The notes under the pieces are model-generated. The model searched no databases and had not been told where the DNA came from. It saw only the letters and a list, made by a program, of their open reading frames with translations. 64,000 nucleotides of DNA. Origin: Eremophila alpestris peregrina. Lineage: Eukaryota > Chordata > Aves > Passeriformes > Alaudidae. The translations under genes were made by a program, and so were the position numbers. The stretch is from the NCBI GenBank assembly GCA_009792885.1, contig WMCF01000035.1, forward strand, positions 1,883,649 to 1,947,648, in the 5' to 3' direction. Below, piece after piece: positions 27,039 through 37,849 of this stretch (position 1 is its first letter; every line of letters begins with the position of its first letter).

Positions 27039-27840
27039 CTGTATTAAAAAGAACATTTCTGAAAGACTTCTGTGGAATTGGAAAAAGAAGAAAGAACAAA
27101 GACATCTTAGAGAAACAGGAGTGTGGTGATTTGAGTTGTGATTATTTTTAGCAGAAGTCAAAACAAGGGAAGAAGTTCTTAATAAAATCCTTCCTATTGT
27201 TGGACTGTTCTGTTGCTTGTATTCAGTGTAGTAATGGGAGGTGTCATGTCCCTTTTCAAAACATGGAATGCTGGTCTTAGTCTGAGGTTTTGGTATCATT
27301 GTGTGTTCTCCAGTGTTATTGGTAGTAAATATTAACTGTTATAGGTAGGAGGTTTCTCAGTTACCCTTTTGTTCATCAATTCTACATCTGCTTCATCTTT
27401 TCAAGTTAGTTCCTTGGATTTTTACATTTAGAGATATCTGCAAACTGTTTGGGTAAAGTTTGATGCCTCAATTTAACCAGGTTAAATTTAAATTAATTTC
27501 ATAATAGTTGTAGGTGTTGCTGCATTATTTGTGATGTGACTTGACAACCTTGCCCCTTCCCCTTCAAATATAAAGCTGGAGCTGAAAACCTCCAAGCCTG
27601 GCTTTGCAGTACAGGAGTGTTTCTGTGCGACAGCCAGTGTGACATAGTAGCTCACTGTCAAATTAGTCACAAGAACTTTGACCATCTCAAGGTTTTCCAT
27701 AGACCAGCAGCTTTTCCCTTCTTTCTGTGCTTGTCAGGGTTCTCTGGATACCCTGACTCAGGCCTTTCTGTTCTTGCATTGTCTCCAGGATTTGTGTCAA
27801 ATAGCTCTTTGCTAATTTGTTAGTGTTTTATTCTCGACAG

Positions 27841-28131
27841 CCTGCCTTTAAACCAACCCTAGAGAGTCAAACCGGGTCTAAGTCTGAAGGATTCAGTAGT
27901 AGTGTTCTGAAATTATTATGGTGTGCTTCTATGATGGAGCAGGCAAATCAGAACAATAGAATTGAACGCAGAGTTCCTGCTTCCAGTGTCCTGGATGTGT
28001 GCTGTGAGACACCAAGTCAGAAATGGATTCAGGATGACCATTTACACTCTGGTGCACAGCAGGAAGACAGTGGTAGAAACCAATCAAACGAAGAAATTGT
28101 AATACAGTATCTTAATATTCACACTGTCTAA
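27841..28131 (+). other. Exon-like open segment with a terminal stop, uncertain
   Basis: After GTTTTATTCTCGACAG the plus strand is open in phase 0 for 96 codons to TAA at 28129-28131. The peptide is hydrophilic, rich in Gln, Asn, Ser and Glu, and ends in NIHTV. The last three residues resemble a class I PDZ ligand (T at -2 would be required; here the residues are H-T-V, so the fit is poor). The upstream pyrimidine tract is weak. It lies only 0.8 kb from the minus-strand exon candidate but on the opposite strand. No protein is recognised. It may be a chance frame. Confidence 0.15.
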
Positions 28132-28139
28132 TTTAATAT

Positions 28140-30900
28140 TGATCAATACTTGCACAAGAGTTGCAAAAATAAGTTTTCAGATCTTGGCAAATGGATGCAT
28201 GTGCAGCTTCATGTACCTCCAACTTCCACAGTGAACATTTGCAGGCAAAACCCATGCTATTCTGAAGAAATAATTTTATCCCCTTGGACAATCTGCTGCT
28301 TTCTCCCTCACCTGTTTTGGCATGTTAAGTCTTCTGGACAGAAGTGACCATGTCTGTAATCGGTTTCTTTCTTTTCTTATGCTTTGTTAACTTGTATTAT
28401 GCCCTTCTAACTTTCCAGATAGTCCTTTGTCCACAAGTCTTTCTATGATTAGGGAATAGTCTGGTCTTGAACTGTAAAATTGTCCTAGCTGTAAAATTTA
28501 AATAAAATTTAATTTAAATGAGTGTGGAGAACCAGATTGGGGTACATGAAAGGAATGGCTATGTGGGGCTGCTTTAGACTTCTAGAAGAAAAACCTTTGG
28601 AAAGCAAATTAATGATCAAAGATCCTTGACAACTTAAACTTACTGTGGCATTTTGCTCATAAACACTTATTAACTCAGGCTGAGAACCATTTATCTAAAG
28701 ATAGTGGCATATTCTGTGGTTTTTCTGCATGGACAGTGGGCTCTCTTAGCTCTAGCTCAAAATAATTTATCTAGAAATATTTGTTAAGTTAATCCCAGTA
28801 CATTTTGTTTTAGCTGACTACAGATTTATGTTGTCTGGGCTTCTTGTTTGGTTGATGGTCAGAAGTTTGAATGAGAATATCACTCTGTGGAGCACAGAGT
28901 GCACAGCTGATAATTTGGCATATGTGAAGTATGTTAGAAAAACATAAACTGCCACAGGAATGCATTTCATTTTTTGACTGAGGAATGGGATGAAGTTGAT
29001 GACTGCTTGAGTTCCTTTCCAGCTGTTTGTTTCTGTATTGTTTTGCACTGATTTTTCTATTATAAATTCAACATAACATTGTTGGTATTGTTGTGATCTT
29101 ACATATTGTTTGTATTTTTAGTTCTTTAGCTGTTTTTATGACTATGTTACTGATGCAAACAAAATTTTAGATGTAGATGGAATTCATCAACTGAAATCAC
29201 AGACCAAAGAAATAAAGAGGCCAGTAATACCTGATGCTTTGGCCAAAGCTTTCTGCTTTGAAATGAAAATTTCCCAGAACTTCATATATGGTATTCAGGC
29301 TGTTAGTGGTTAAAAACAAAACAAAAAACAAACGAAACAAACAAACAAAAAGACATGTACATCAGAGCTTCCAGAAGACAAAACCCACTGGCTTCTCGTT
29401 TAGTACCTTTAACTATGATCAATTTGATATAGAAATATCTAAACTAAGAGAATGGCAGGCACCTTCTTCTTAATAGTTATGTGGAAGAATGGGACATTAT
29501 AACAATAAACCTGCAAGTACAATCTGTTTGGATTACTGTATTACATCTGTTTTGTGTATTGTATGCAAGGGGAGTGCACATCTTTTTATACCAAAGACTT
29601 GTAAAATATTGTATTTCAGGTGAAATATAAATAAGCAGCACAACTGCCACAGGTGACAGTGGGGTAGAACAAATTTTTCATACGTTTTCAGTGTTAAAAA
29701 TGATTGCATAAAGTATTTGCTAATTATAATAATTTGCAACAAGTGGGCAGATTGTTTTGTGGCTATTCTGTTTCCCAAGTGGCTTTATTCTCCTTTCAGA
29801 GGAGAGTAAAGAGCATGAAATTTGCTGTGAACTTTGGAAATCCATTTCCGTTGTTGCTCTGTGTTGGTTGGTTGGTTTGCTGGCTCTGCACGAGAAATCT
29901 TCTTTTTCTTCGTGTGTTTTTTTGTTTGTTTTTTATTTGGTTTTTTTTTTCCTCTGTGCTGATGCTGTGATACCTTACTTCTTTGAGGAGCTATAATTCT
30001 TCCTCTTTCTGAAGTGGGGAGGGCTTTTCTGTATTTTCTTTCTCGGCAAAAATAATCACATGTTAAACAGTACTACACATGAAGTGAGTAGAATTTGGAA
30101 TTTTTCAATATTCAATATTTCAAATTTATCAGAGTAGAAATTAGGTTTTTCAAACTGTTTTAAATGAAAGTGCTGCTGCATCTCTTCAAGTGTCTTTTGT
30201 CTTCAAATGCATTTTTAACAATGACAGTAAATTGTTTAGGTATTTTTAAAGAAGATGCAACATGTAGAATTCTGACTTCAGGCTTTTGGGGTTTTTTGTG
30301 GTGGTTTTTTTTTTTTTTAAATTTATTATTATCGGGGTTTTTTCCCCCTCCTTCTATTTTGTGCTGTTTTTATTTTGTTTGGTTTATCATTTATGTAATT
30401 TTGTGGAACCTATGAATGTCTGGGAACCATAGGCTGTGAACGTAGCATGAAAAAAAAAAAAGTCAAACCAAACCAGACAGAATTAAGTACTCATTTTAGA
30501 CTGTGCATCTGGATTTCAGCTGCCAATTATTTAGAAAGCTTACCATTGTTGCATGCAACTTGCATTTCATGTGCTTGACTCTTCTAATGATAATAGTACC
30601 CTCGATCTTAAATTCCAATGTGTCAAAAGGATTATCTCTGTTGTGTCTTCATATTAATCATGACTGTAGTTTTGTACTTTATATAGGCAGACACTGCTGT
30701 TTGTTGCTTTAGTGCAAAACTTGCCATCTACAAAAAAAAATTTTCTGTGCCGTGAGAAGAGTTGCTCCTAAAATATCTCTTGGGCTTGGATATAACTTTA
30801 TTTAAATTAATTAGGAAATAGCAATTTTATTTTTTGTATAAGGGCTGGTTTTTATCACAATAACATATCATTGCAAAGGTGATTGCATTCATAATTTCCT
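28140..30900. other. Non-coding stretch with simple repeats
   Basis: No gene recognised. It contains a CAAA-type repeat at 29312-29351, T-rich and TTGG-rich sequence at about 29860-29952, and a T-rich block at 30290-30380. Several 60-90 codon frames in the T-rich blocks encode Phe/Leu-rich peptides that only reflect the base composition. Confidence 0.55.
29312..29351. repeat. CAAA/ACAAA simple repeat
   Basis: About 40 bp of alternating A runs and single C (units CAAA and CAAAA), with one G interruption in the middle. Confidence 0.85.
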
Positions 30901-31700
30901 TCCATAAGTTACAGTTAGAGATCTCTTGTGATTGCTCTTTCTTTATAGATCTGAATTATCTGCCATTCTGTCAGTCCAGCTATTTCCATATGAATATCTA
31001 AGCTCATTAGAATAATATCCAAAGCATGGTACACTGCATTATTGTGCTGTTTAATAAGCGTCTCGCCTGCTCCTCACAGCACTGCTATGGGCTGCTTTTC
31101 TCTTTTTTTGCAGATCACTGCCATTGTTTGCTGAGTGCCCATGAGGGAGCACTTTTTGTGATCTAGTGCTTTTGCTTGTATAATACTGATTCAGAAAAAC
31201 AGCCTGCTTAGAGAGAAACATTAATTAGGTGCAAAGGTGGCGTTATTCCATGGTTTGGGGGTGGGGGGAAGTACAGCAAATAAATTATCTCCTATTTGTA
31301 CGATGTTTTATGGTTGTCAGCTGTCTGTTGCCAAAGAACCCCGGTGCAGTTAAATGCTTGTGACACCTTGCCCAGTAAAGGTAGAGTGAAAGCCTGTTAT
31401 GGAAGCTGCTTTGTGACAACCCGTGCTAGTTTATATTAGCTTAACCAATCACTTTTTTCTGTGCTTGGCAAAATTTGTTAAATTAATTCAGTTGCAATTA
31501 GCAGATTTATGGGAAAGTACCCTGTTATCCTTTAATTGGAGAGCATAAAACTACAAACTGAATCTGCTGGTTCTATTTGTGTAATAGGCAATCTATCTAC
31601 GACAAGGTTTGATCGATGGAGTCGTATGATGCCCTTGCCTTGTTTTATATTGGCTGTCAGCTCTTAACTGGGACTGAAGTATCTGGGTAACAAAAATTGA
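30900..31700. promoter_or_regulatory. Candidate conserved non-coding element cluster
   Basis: About nine CpGs are spread over 600 bp (AAGCGTCTCGCC, GTACGATG, GGCGTT, CCCCGGTG, ATCTACGAC, TGATCGATGG, GTCGTATG), while neighbouring kilobases have very few. Words such as ATTAATTAGG, TTTAATTGG, TTAATTCAGTTGCAATTAG and a run of bases with no long frame suggest dense transcription-factor sites. The sequence resembles the texture of deeply conserved vertebrate enhancers. At least two sub-blocks are likely (30950-31160 and 31200-31660). Function is inferred; no alignment was possible. Confidence 0.4.
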
Positions 31701-32395
31701 TATAATGACTTAATGCGCCTTATTCTCTTTGAGCTACATCAGTTTAGAGCACTTCTGAGAGAAAAATGTCTGGAAAATATCAGGGAGTCATTTATCAACC
31801 TGTTTTCATTAGCATACTGCCTAGCACTGGCAAGGATTTGAATAAAAAAAAAAAAAAGCAGGATGGTACAATTTATTTCAGGTCTCATATTTCTTGGATG
31901 AAAGGAGACTTCTAATAAATGGAAAATATAGAAAGAAGCATTTCTTGCTGATTTTTCCTAAATAAAAGCTGTGCAAAAACATACCTTCAATTTGATTGAT
32001 AATAGCACAGGAAGCATACATGTACAAAGATAATCCGAAAATTAGCAGAAGTATCCTCCCTTACTGCATCTGGCTCGTTTATTTGAGGTACACTACAGAT
32101 GAAACCCCACGTCTTGTATGTGTACACAGGAAAATTTGTGTGGGTGTGTGGCGTAGGGGGTTGTCACCATAGAGGACTTTACAGAAAATGTGGGATTTGA
32201 TCTCTTTAGAGATAGAGCTGTTAAGCTATTCAAGAATCTGCTGAAAGTGAAGTGAAATAGGTACCAATCAAAATGTTTGTATAGTGGGCAAAATCTGTGC
32301 ACTGCATCAAGTCATTTGTCCCACCTACTCTATGATGGTAACCAGAAGAGGTAATAATAGCAACTGGAAAGTAGTTGTGTGTAAGTCAGTCTCTC

Positions 32396-32417
32396 TTTTT
32401 TTTTTTTTTTTTTTTTT
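32396..32417. repeat. Poly-T tract (22 T)
   Basis: Longest uninterrupted T run in the window, preceded by GTCTCTC. No retroposon body recognised beside it. Confidence 0.95.
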
Positions 32418-33034
32418 GCATGAAATTTTTATGCATCAGTCAGACTGCATACAGTGTGCCTAATGTATAAAATAAATTGGTGTATAAATCAGATTATGAG
32501 CAGGATGTAGGCAAGTCTCCATTTGCACACAGGAATCAAATCCAGACATGGGAAATTCCTGTTTTAACTTCTGGCATTTATCAGGGCTTTATCAGGTGGC
32601 AGTTCATGCTTAATTTTCTAATGATAAAAAAATAAAAAAAAAAGAAAGTGGGGGATTCCTCCATTCTCAGCAAATCCTGAATGCAATGGATTACAGAAAA
32701 GCCTGAAAATCAAGAGCTTGTTGTCATACACAGCATTATCTTTTGACCCATTCTATAGCTTCTAATTATGTCAAGGATTTGGAATGCCAATCAATAAAAA
32801 GTGATTTATGATTGGTATAAGCAATTGTACATAGCTTCACATTGATCAGTATGTAGATTCCTTGACATAAGAAGTTATTATCTATGACAGATACTTGTCT
32901 AACTGCTGACTGAATTGCACATTTTTCTCCTTGGTGTTATCAAACTACCACTAAATATAGACCATAACTTTGTTGCTGTTTGCATGTGAAAGTGAGAGTA
33001 TGATGAACAGCAAGTGTCAGTGTATAGGTTGTCT

Positions 33035-33057
33035 GACCTATATTTATAATATAGGTC
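33035..33057. repeat. Inverted repeat, 9-bp stem
   Basis: GACCTATAT at 33035-33043 pairs perfectly with ATATAGGTC at 33049-33057 around a 5-nt loop. Confidence 0.7.
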
Positions 33058-33530
33058 ACTATAATATAACCACAATAAATAACCACTATTTATTGATGCA
33101 ACTTGTGCTGCCTATGAGATGACAATATCACCCAGTGTTGCCATGACAATCACAATGAGTGTTGGGTCCATGATATTTCTCCACAACTTGGTAGAAAATC
33201 TGTTAAATCTCAGTTATCTGTTGCTTGTTACCTGGTAAGCATCTACAAGAATGCAGTACTAGTATTCTAGCAAGGAGGGGTTTGTACCACATGGGTGTTT
33301 CTCTTCTTACTCATGTTAATTTTTTTGGAAAATCATTCTGATTAGATGGTCTAGCAGCAGCAGTAGTTTTATGCAATGTGCTTTTATCTTTCCAGGAGGC
33401 TTTTTTTCCCTAAATTAAAATGAGTCCTGTGTCCACTTGGTCAAATGCTCAGTGGAGTTGTGACTCATTTCAGTGTTCAGAAATGCTAACTAAATAGCTA
33501 AAACCTATTTTACTGCACACTGCCTACTTT

Positions 33531-33569
33531 AGTCACAGGATCAGCTTAATTTATGCTGATCCTGTGACT
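33531..33569. repeat. Perfect inverted repeat, 15-bp stem
   Basis: AGTCACAGGATCAGC (33531-33545) is the exact reverse complement of GCTGATCCTGTGACT (33555-33569), with a 9-nt AT-rich loop. Pairing does not extend well outside the stem. The stem is too short for a normal microRNA precursor. It could be the remnant of a small palindromic duplication, a binding site for a dimeric factor, or a chance-generated fold-back. Confidence 0.8.
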
Positions 33570-34249
33570 TACCTACCTGTTGATGCTTTCCCTAATGAAC
33601 CATGAGATCACTGAATAGGAGATATTCAATCCTGAGTTTAACAAAGCCTTTTACTTGATTGGTACTCCTAGGAGAATGTACTTCACTCTTGGTTTCTGTA
33701 CTTTCCTGTCATCTTTTTTTCTGATCCGTTGCCCCAAACAAAGGACTATTTTGGGGTTTATCTACATCAAGCCATTGTGCTTGAGAATGGCAGGCTCCGT
33801 TCTGCAGTTCATCTGAACATGTTCAGTAATTCCATTTTCTTGTAAAACTGTATAATGCCCTTATAACAAAGAAGTGTAGAACTGTGCAACGCTCAGGATA
33901 ATTCTGTGTGACACCCAAGCTTGTTGTGAACAAACAGAGCAGACCCTGGCAGCAGCAGGTCTGCTTTGGACTGTAACCTGTGGGGTCACTGGCTCTCTGC
34001 TGCCCCACTCCCATCCCCTTTGGCCTTGGAGTAACAGGGGGAAAATCCTGAAAGGTAAAAATGTGGGAAAATCTAATGTTTTGTACATGGTGCTTTCAAA
34101 AGCTCTCAACCTAAACTTTCAGGATTCTTTAAATATAACTTGATACAGGCTTTAGTTGTATCAGTGTTAAATAATGTCTTGTGTTTGGCGGTTAATTTCT
34201 TTTTAGGAGTTGTTACAGCCTTAAAGAAATCTTACTGAGTTCTGAAACT

Positions 34250-34700
34250 CACAAACCCATCATGTTTTAATGAAGTTTGTCGTCACTTGCAGGATAAAAT
34301 AGCAAATGAAATGTACCATCGAGTGTAAAATTTCAATAATTCTATCTAATTGCAGTACTGTATAAACAATCTTTTTTTATAAATATATAATTTCTATAAA
34401 GTAAGCAGATGCTGTCTATTGTATCACATTCAATTTTTTTGTTTTTAATTAAAAAACTTATTACAATTTTCTAGATAATGTGACAGCAAATTCAAGAGAA
34501 GACTTTTAGATGTCTCAGAATAACAGCAATTAGATTCTGAGTTTTTGTGTACTTATTCTTTTCGTGCATGAGCAGCTAATTAAACAAGGGAGACTGGCCT
34601 TTGATACACAGCAAAAATATCCTTCTGTGCTCTGAGAGGAAGTCAGCACGATGTACTTGGGATGTCACCTGGTGTTGTATAGGTGTTCAGCTGCACAGTG
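34250..34700. promoter_or_regulatory. Possible conserved non-coding element
   Basis: The interval has CpGs at GTTTGTCGTCAC, CCATCGAG, TTTTCGTGCATG and AGCACGATG, plus homeodomain-like words (CTAATTG, GCTAATTAAAC, CAATTAG). No coding frame crosses it. CpG density is moderate, so confidence is lower than for the stronger islands. Confidence 0.25.
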
Positions 34701-35922
34701 TGCAGAACATCATGTTTTTCATTAAAATAATTTCCTGTTGAAAAATTCTTTAAGAAACCCTGAAAAATCCAACCCAAACAATACAAGCCTGCCCCAAAAC
34801 TACACAACAATCAAACAAAAAACTACGCCAAAAGCTCTTCTAAAATTATTTTTAGATTTTTTTTTCTCTTCTTATGCCAGCCTTTTTTTTTTCTTTTTTT
34901 AAATCAGCAAGTGTTGTCTAATGCTTCTAGTAAATCACAGGCCATGTTTGGGTTTTTTTGTTTTTGTTTTTTTTTTTTAATCCTGACTGTCAATATCTCA
35001 ATAGTAGGCTCAGCACAAAGAATTGTATACCTAAAATTTACATAATTTTGTATGAAGGTTATGGAGTGCATAAAGATGGGACAAAATGCAAGAGACATGC
35101 ATAGAGGAATTGCTCGTCAGATTTAATGAAGCACTTCTTATCTGAAATTTTTCAAGGGAATGATGGATTAAGCTTTCAGACAACCTACCAGTTAGTGGAA
35201 ATTATTATTGCACTGGTTTTTTTTCCAAACCCCAATATACTGAACAAACTGAGGTATTGAAATAAAAGGCAGAGCAGGGATATAGTTCAGAGGTGCTGAC
35301 TTTGGGTTAGGTGTCAGTCACTGGAGTATCACTTACTGTTGTGGTGTCTGGTTTTATATCTGAACTTCTGTGCACAGTTCCAAAGTGTAGAGACCTAGAT
35401 CTAATTTATAAATATCTTCTTTAGTTCATGGATGTCTCTGCTTGTTTTTAAGTGCGTGTATTGTGTGAAATGATGAAAACAACCTTGTTTTTTAAAATGG
35501 AAATTTAAGGAGGTAGAAGGAATTTTTGTTCTAACCAGTGTATGCTCTGTATTGAGCATTGCAGAGAGAGTGTTTGGAGAACTCAGTCTGTGTGTTGAGG
35601 CTTTTCTTTCTCCGGAGCATCTTTTATCTTTTTATCAGATTAAATCTTCCCCCTTGCTAAAGGATGTATGGACTGGGCACAGGAACATATGAGACTGGGC
35701 ATTGTTGAGTATACAGTTTCCAAAAGTACAGACAATTGGGATTTCTACCATCTGAAAAACCTTTTTTTTCTTTCATTATTTTTTCAGAATGCTTGTAGTT
35801 AAGTTTTTAGAAAGAACCATCTTAACGTAAGCATCCATAACCTAAGAACAAATGTTGTTTCCCAAAATACAATTTCTATTTGCACATAGTCTCTTTTCAA
35901 TGTTATGGTGTGATTTCTCTTC

Positions 35923-35940
35923 TTTTTTTTTTTTTTTTTT
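35923..35940. repeat. Poly-T tract (18 T)
   Basis: Uninterrupted run following TTCTC; no associated retroposon recognised. Confidence 0.9.
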
Positions 35941-36037
35941 AATGTCAGCAACTGAAGACAATGGGAAATAAGGAAGTCTGTGAATATGGAATTGCTAAAT
36001 AAGATAACAATTTTCTAATTTGAAAGGTTGCTTTTTT

Positions 36038-36049
36038 GGGGGGGGGGGG
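36038..36049. repeat. Poly-G tract (12 G)
   Basis: Twelve consecutive G after a T6 run. Such runs are prone to sequencing length errors. Confidence 0.9.
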
Positions 36050-37479
36050 TTGATGAAGGAAGATGCTCAGGTATTTTGCAGGTGAGTGGCTCTTGTGAAG
36101 TGCATGTGAGTTTGCTGCAGTGAATTCTTGACACCTAAATCCATGAGGAGCATGAAGCCTATCAGCACCAGCTGGTGTAGACGAGCAGAGGGATTCAAAA
36201 GCCATAACCACTGTTCTTTGTGCATATTCTTTTTTTAAGAAGAGGGGAGGGGTGTAATTAGTCAGTTTGCAGGTCCTTCAAATATAATTGAAAAGGGATC
36301 ATGTGAGCACAGTGAGGATATAATGGAAGAGTCGTGCAGAGTGGAGAGCAGTGGCAAAAGGGCTGGGACAGCAGAGAATGGATACCCCAGGGCAGAGCTG
36401 GTTTGAGGAACGTGTTAACACATCCTGGGTGTGAGAAAACACTGATTCCATTTACTCTTGGTATTGACAATGGAACATGAGAATGTAGCATGACATTAGG
36501 AACAGATACCGGTTGCATACAGTTAATCTTTGCAATGGAGTAGTTTTGAATGATTTTCATTAATAAACATACTTTTAGCTGAGCAGTATGCCAGGACATA
36601 TGGTGCTTCACTGTGAAACAAAATTTCAAACCAGTTTGCATTAAAACACAAGTATATTCATATTGAAACATGTTTTATATCTATTAAGACACTTGTTAGT
36701 GTCTAGATACATAAGCTGTGCTGTAAAATTTGCAAATCTTTAAAGAGTTCTGATAAGACATCTAATGAATGGCATAAAAGAATTCTCACTGCCATGGTGC
36801 TCAATAGTTTATAAAACACATGGAAAATAGGGGGAACCTATTGAAATGATTATTGAAATGAATACTGGTGATTTAGCAGCTACACAAATACCTCAATTTT
36901 TTTCCCTTTTCTTTTTTGTCAGACTTCACCTGCACAAAATCTCTTATCTTTCTGAAAAATATATACACACTAGTGAGAGTATAAACACATCATTACACTT
37001 TCATGGCAGATAAGCTTGCTCTGTTGGAGTGTAAACTCATTTTTCTTTAGGTGACCTTTAAATAGTATTGTGCTATTGGATGGGATTTAAATCAATAATT
37101 TTGTCAAAACAAAATAGTGTTGGGTTTTTTCTTTGTCATTTAACCAGTTCTTTAAACTATCAAGGAATAATGGATTTCCATGTGTTATAATCTATGAAAA
37201 AAAAATTGTAGAATTCACTTTAATAGTTTAAAAAAAAATGCCATTTTTCTTTGTTGTTGATAGTACTTTGTTTTATTTTGAAACATGTTCAAACAGCAGG
37301 GTAACATAGAGTGTTGCTATAATTAGTGACTTAATGCCTTTTCTGCATTCACATTGTAAAACAACAGTGTCCCAGGTGTGAGAAGGTTAAAATGAGAAGT
37401 ACCCAGTAGTTATGAAGCAGCAATAATGAGTTTCCTTCTACTTACCATGGATTTGTGTGATATACAACTTGCAATTAAG

Positions 37480-37840
37480 CATGGCTTGGTGATTCAGTGA
37501 TTAATGTATATACGACTCCTAAAGGAGCAGCACAGGCCTCCCGTCACATCCTTCATGATGTTTACAGCTGGGTACCTATTAACAGGAAGATGGAAAGGGC
37601 CATTTACAATTCAGTAACCTTTATGACAGTGAACTCTTTAATCAGCATTTTATTTCCTTTGTAACACTTTAGTCATCTACAAATGTCAGAATAAAATAGG
37701 GCTATGAAATATTTAGGATCGGCATGTGGAAATTGACTTCCTTGATTTAAGCTGCTGTGTCTTTTCATTTTGTTGTTTTGGGAGCTTTTACTTTTATTGA
37801 AAGACAATTTATAACTAAATGCTCCCAATAGTGACTGGCA
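37480..37840. promoter_or_regulatory. Candidate conserved non-coding element
   Basis: This 360 bp block has CpGs at ATATACGACTCC, CTCCCGTCACATCC and AGGATCGGCATG, together with GATTAATG, TTTAATCAGC and AAATAGGG-type words. It has no open frame of note. Texture is like a vertebrate enhancer; role inferred. Confidence 0.3.
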
Positions 37841-37849
37841 TTAGGGCTG

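Larger units (their letters stand above)
31700..34200. other. Non-coding stretch with poly-T and hairpins
   Basis: No gene recognised. It includes the 22-T tract at 32396-32417, an AATAAAAAAAA-type patch at 32626-32647, a 9-bp perfect hairpin at 33035-33057 and a 15-bp perfect hairpin at 33531-33569. A GC-richer patch at 33930-34020 is open on the minus strand for about 80 codons without splice support. Confidence 0.5.
34700..37470. other. Non-coding stretch with homopolymers
   Basis: No gene recognised. It contains T-rich sequence at 34857-34980, an 18-T run at 35923-35940 and a 12-G run at 36038-36049. A 137-codon minus-strand frame at 36258-36671 was examined; it lacks a matching acceptor-donor pair and its peptide shows no recognisable domain. 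Confidence 0.5.

Noticed and set aside
31596..31650. tRNA-like GGTTTGATCGATGG words
   Set aside because: No cloverleaf arms could be paired around it; it is part of the CpG-retaining block.
33531..33569. MicroRNA precursor
   Set aside because: The stem stops at 15 bp and does not extend to the length of a normal precursor.
36258..36671. 137-codon minus-strand open frame
   Set aside because: No acceptor-donor borders, His/Cys/Leu-rich peptide without a domain, composition like neighbouring DNA.
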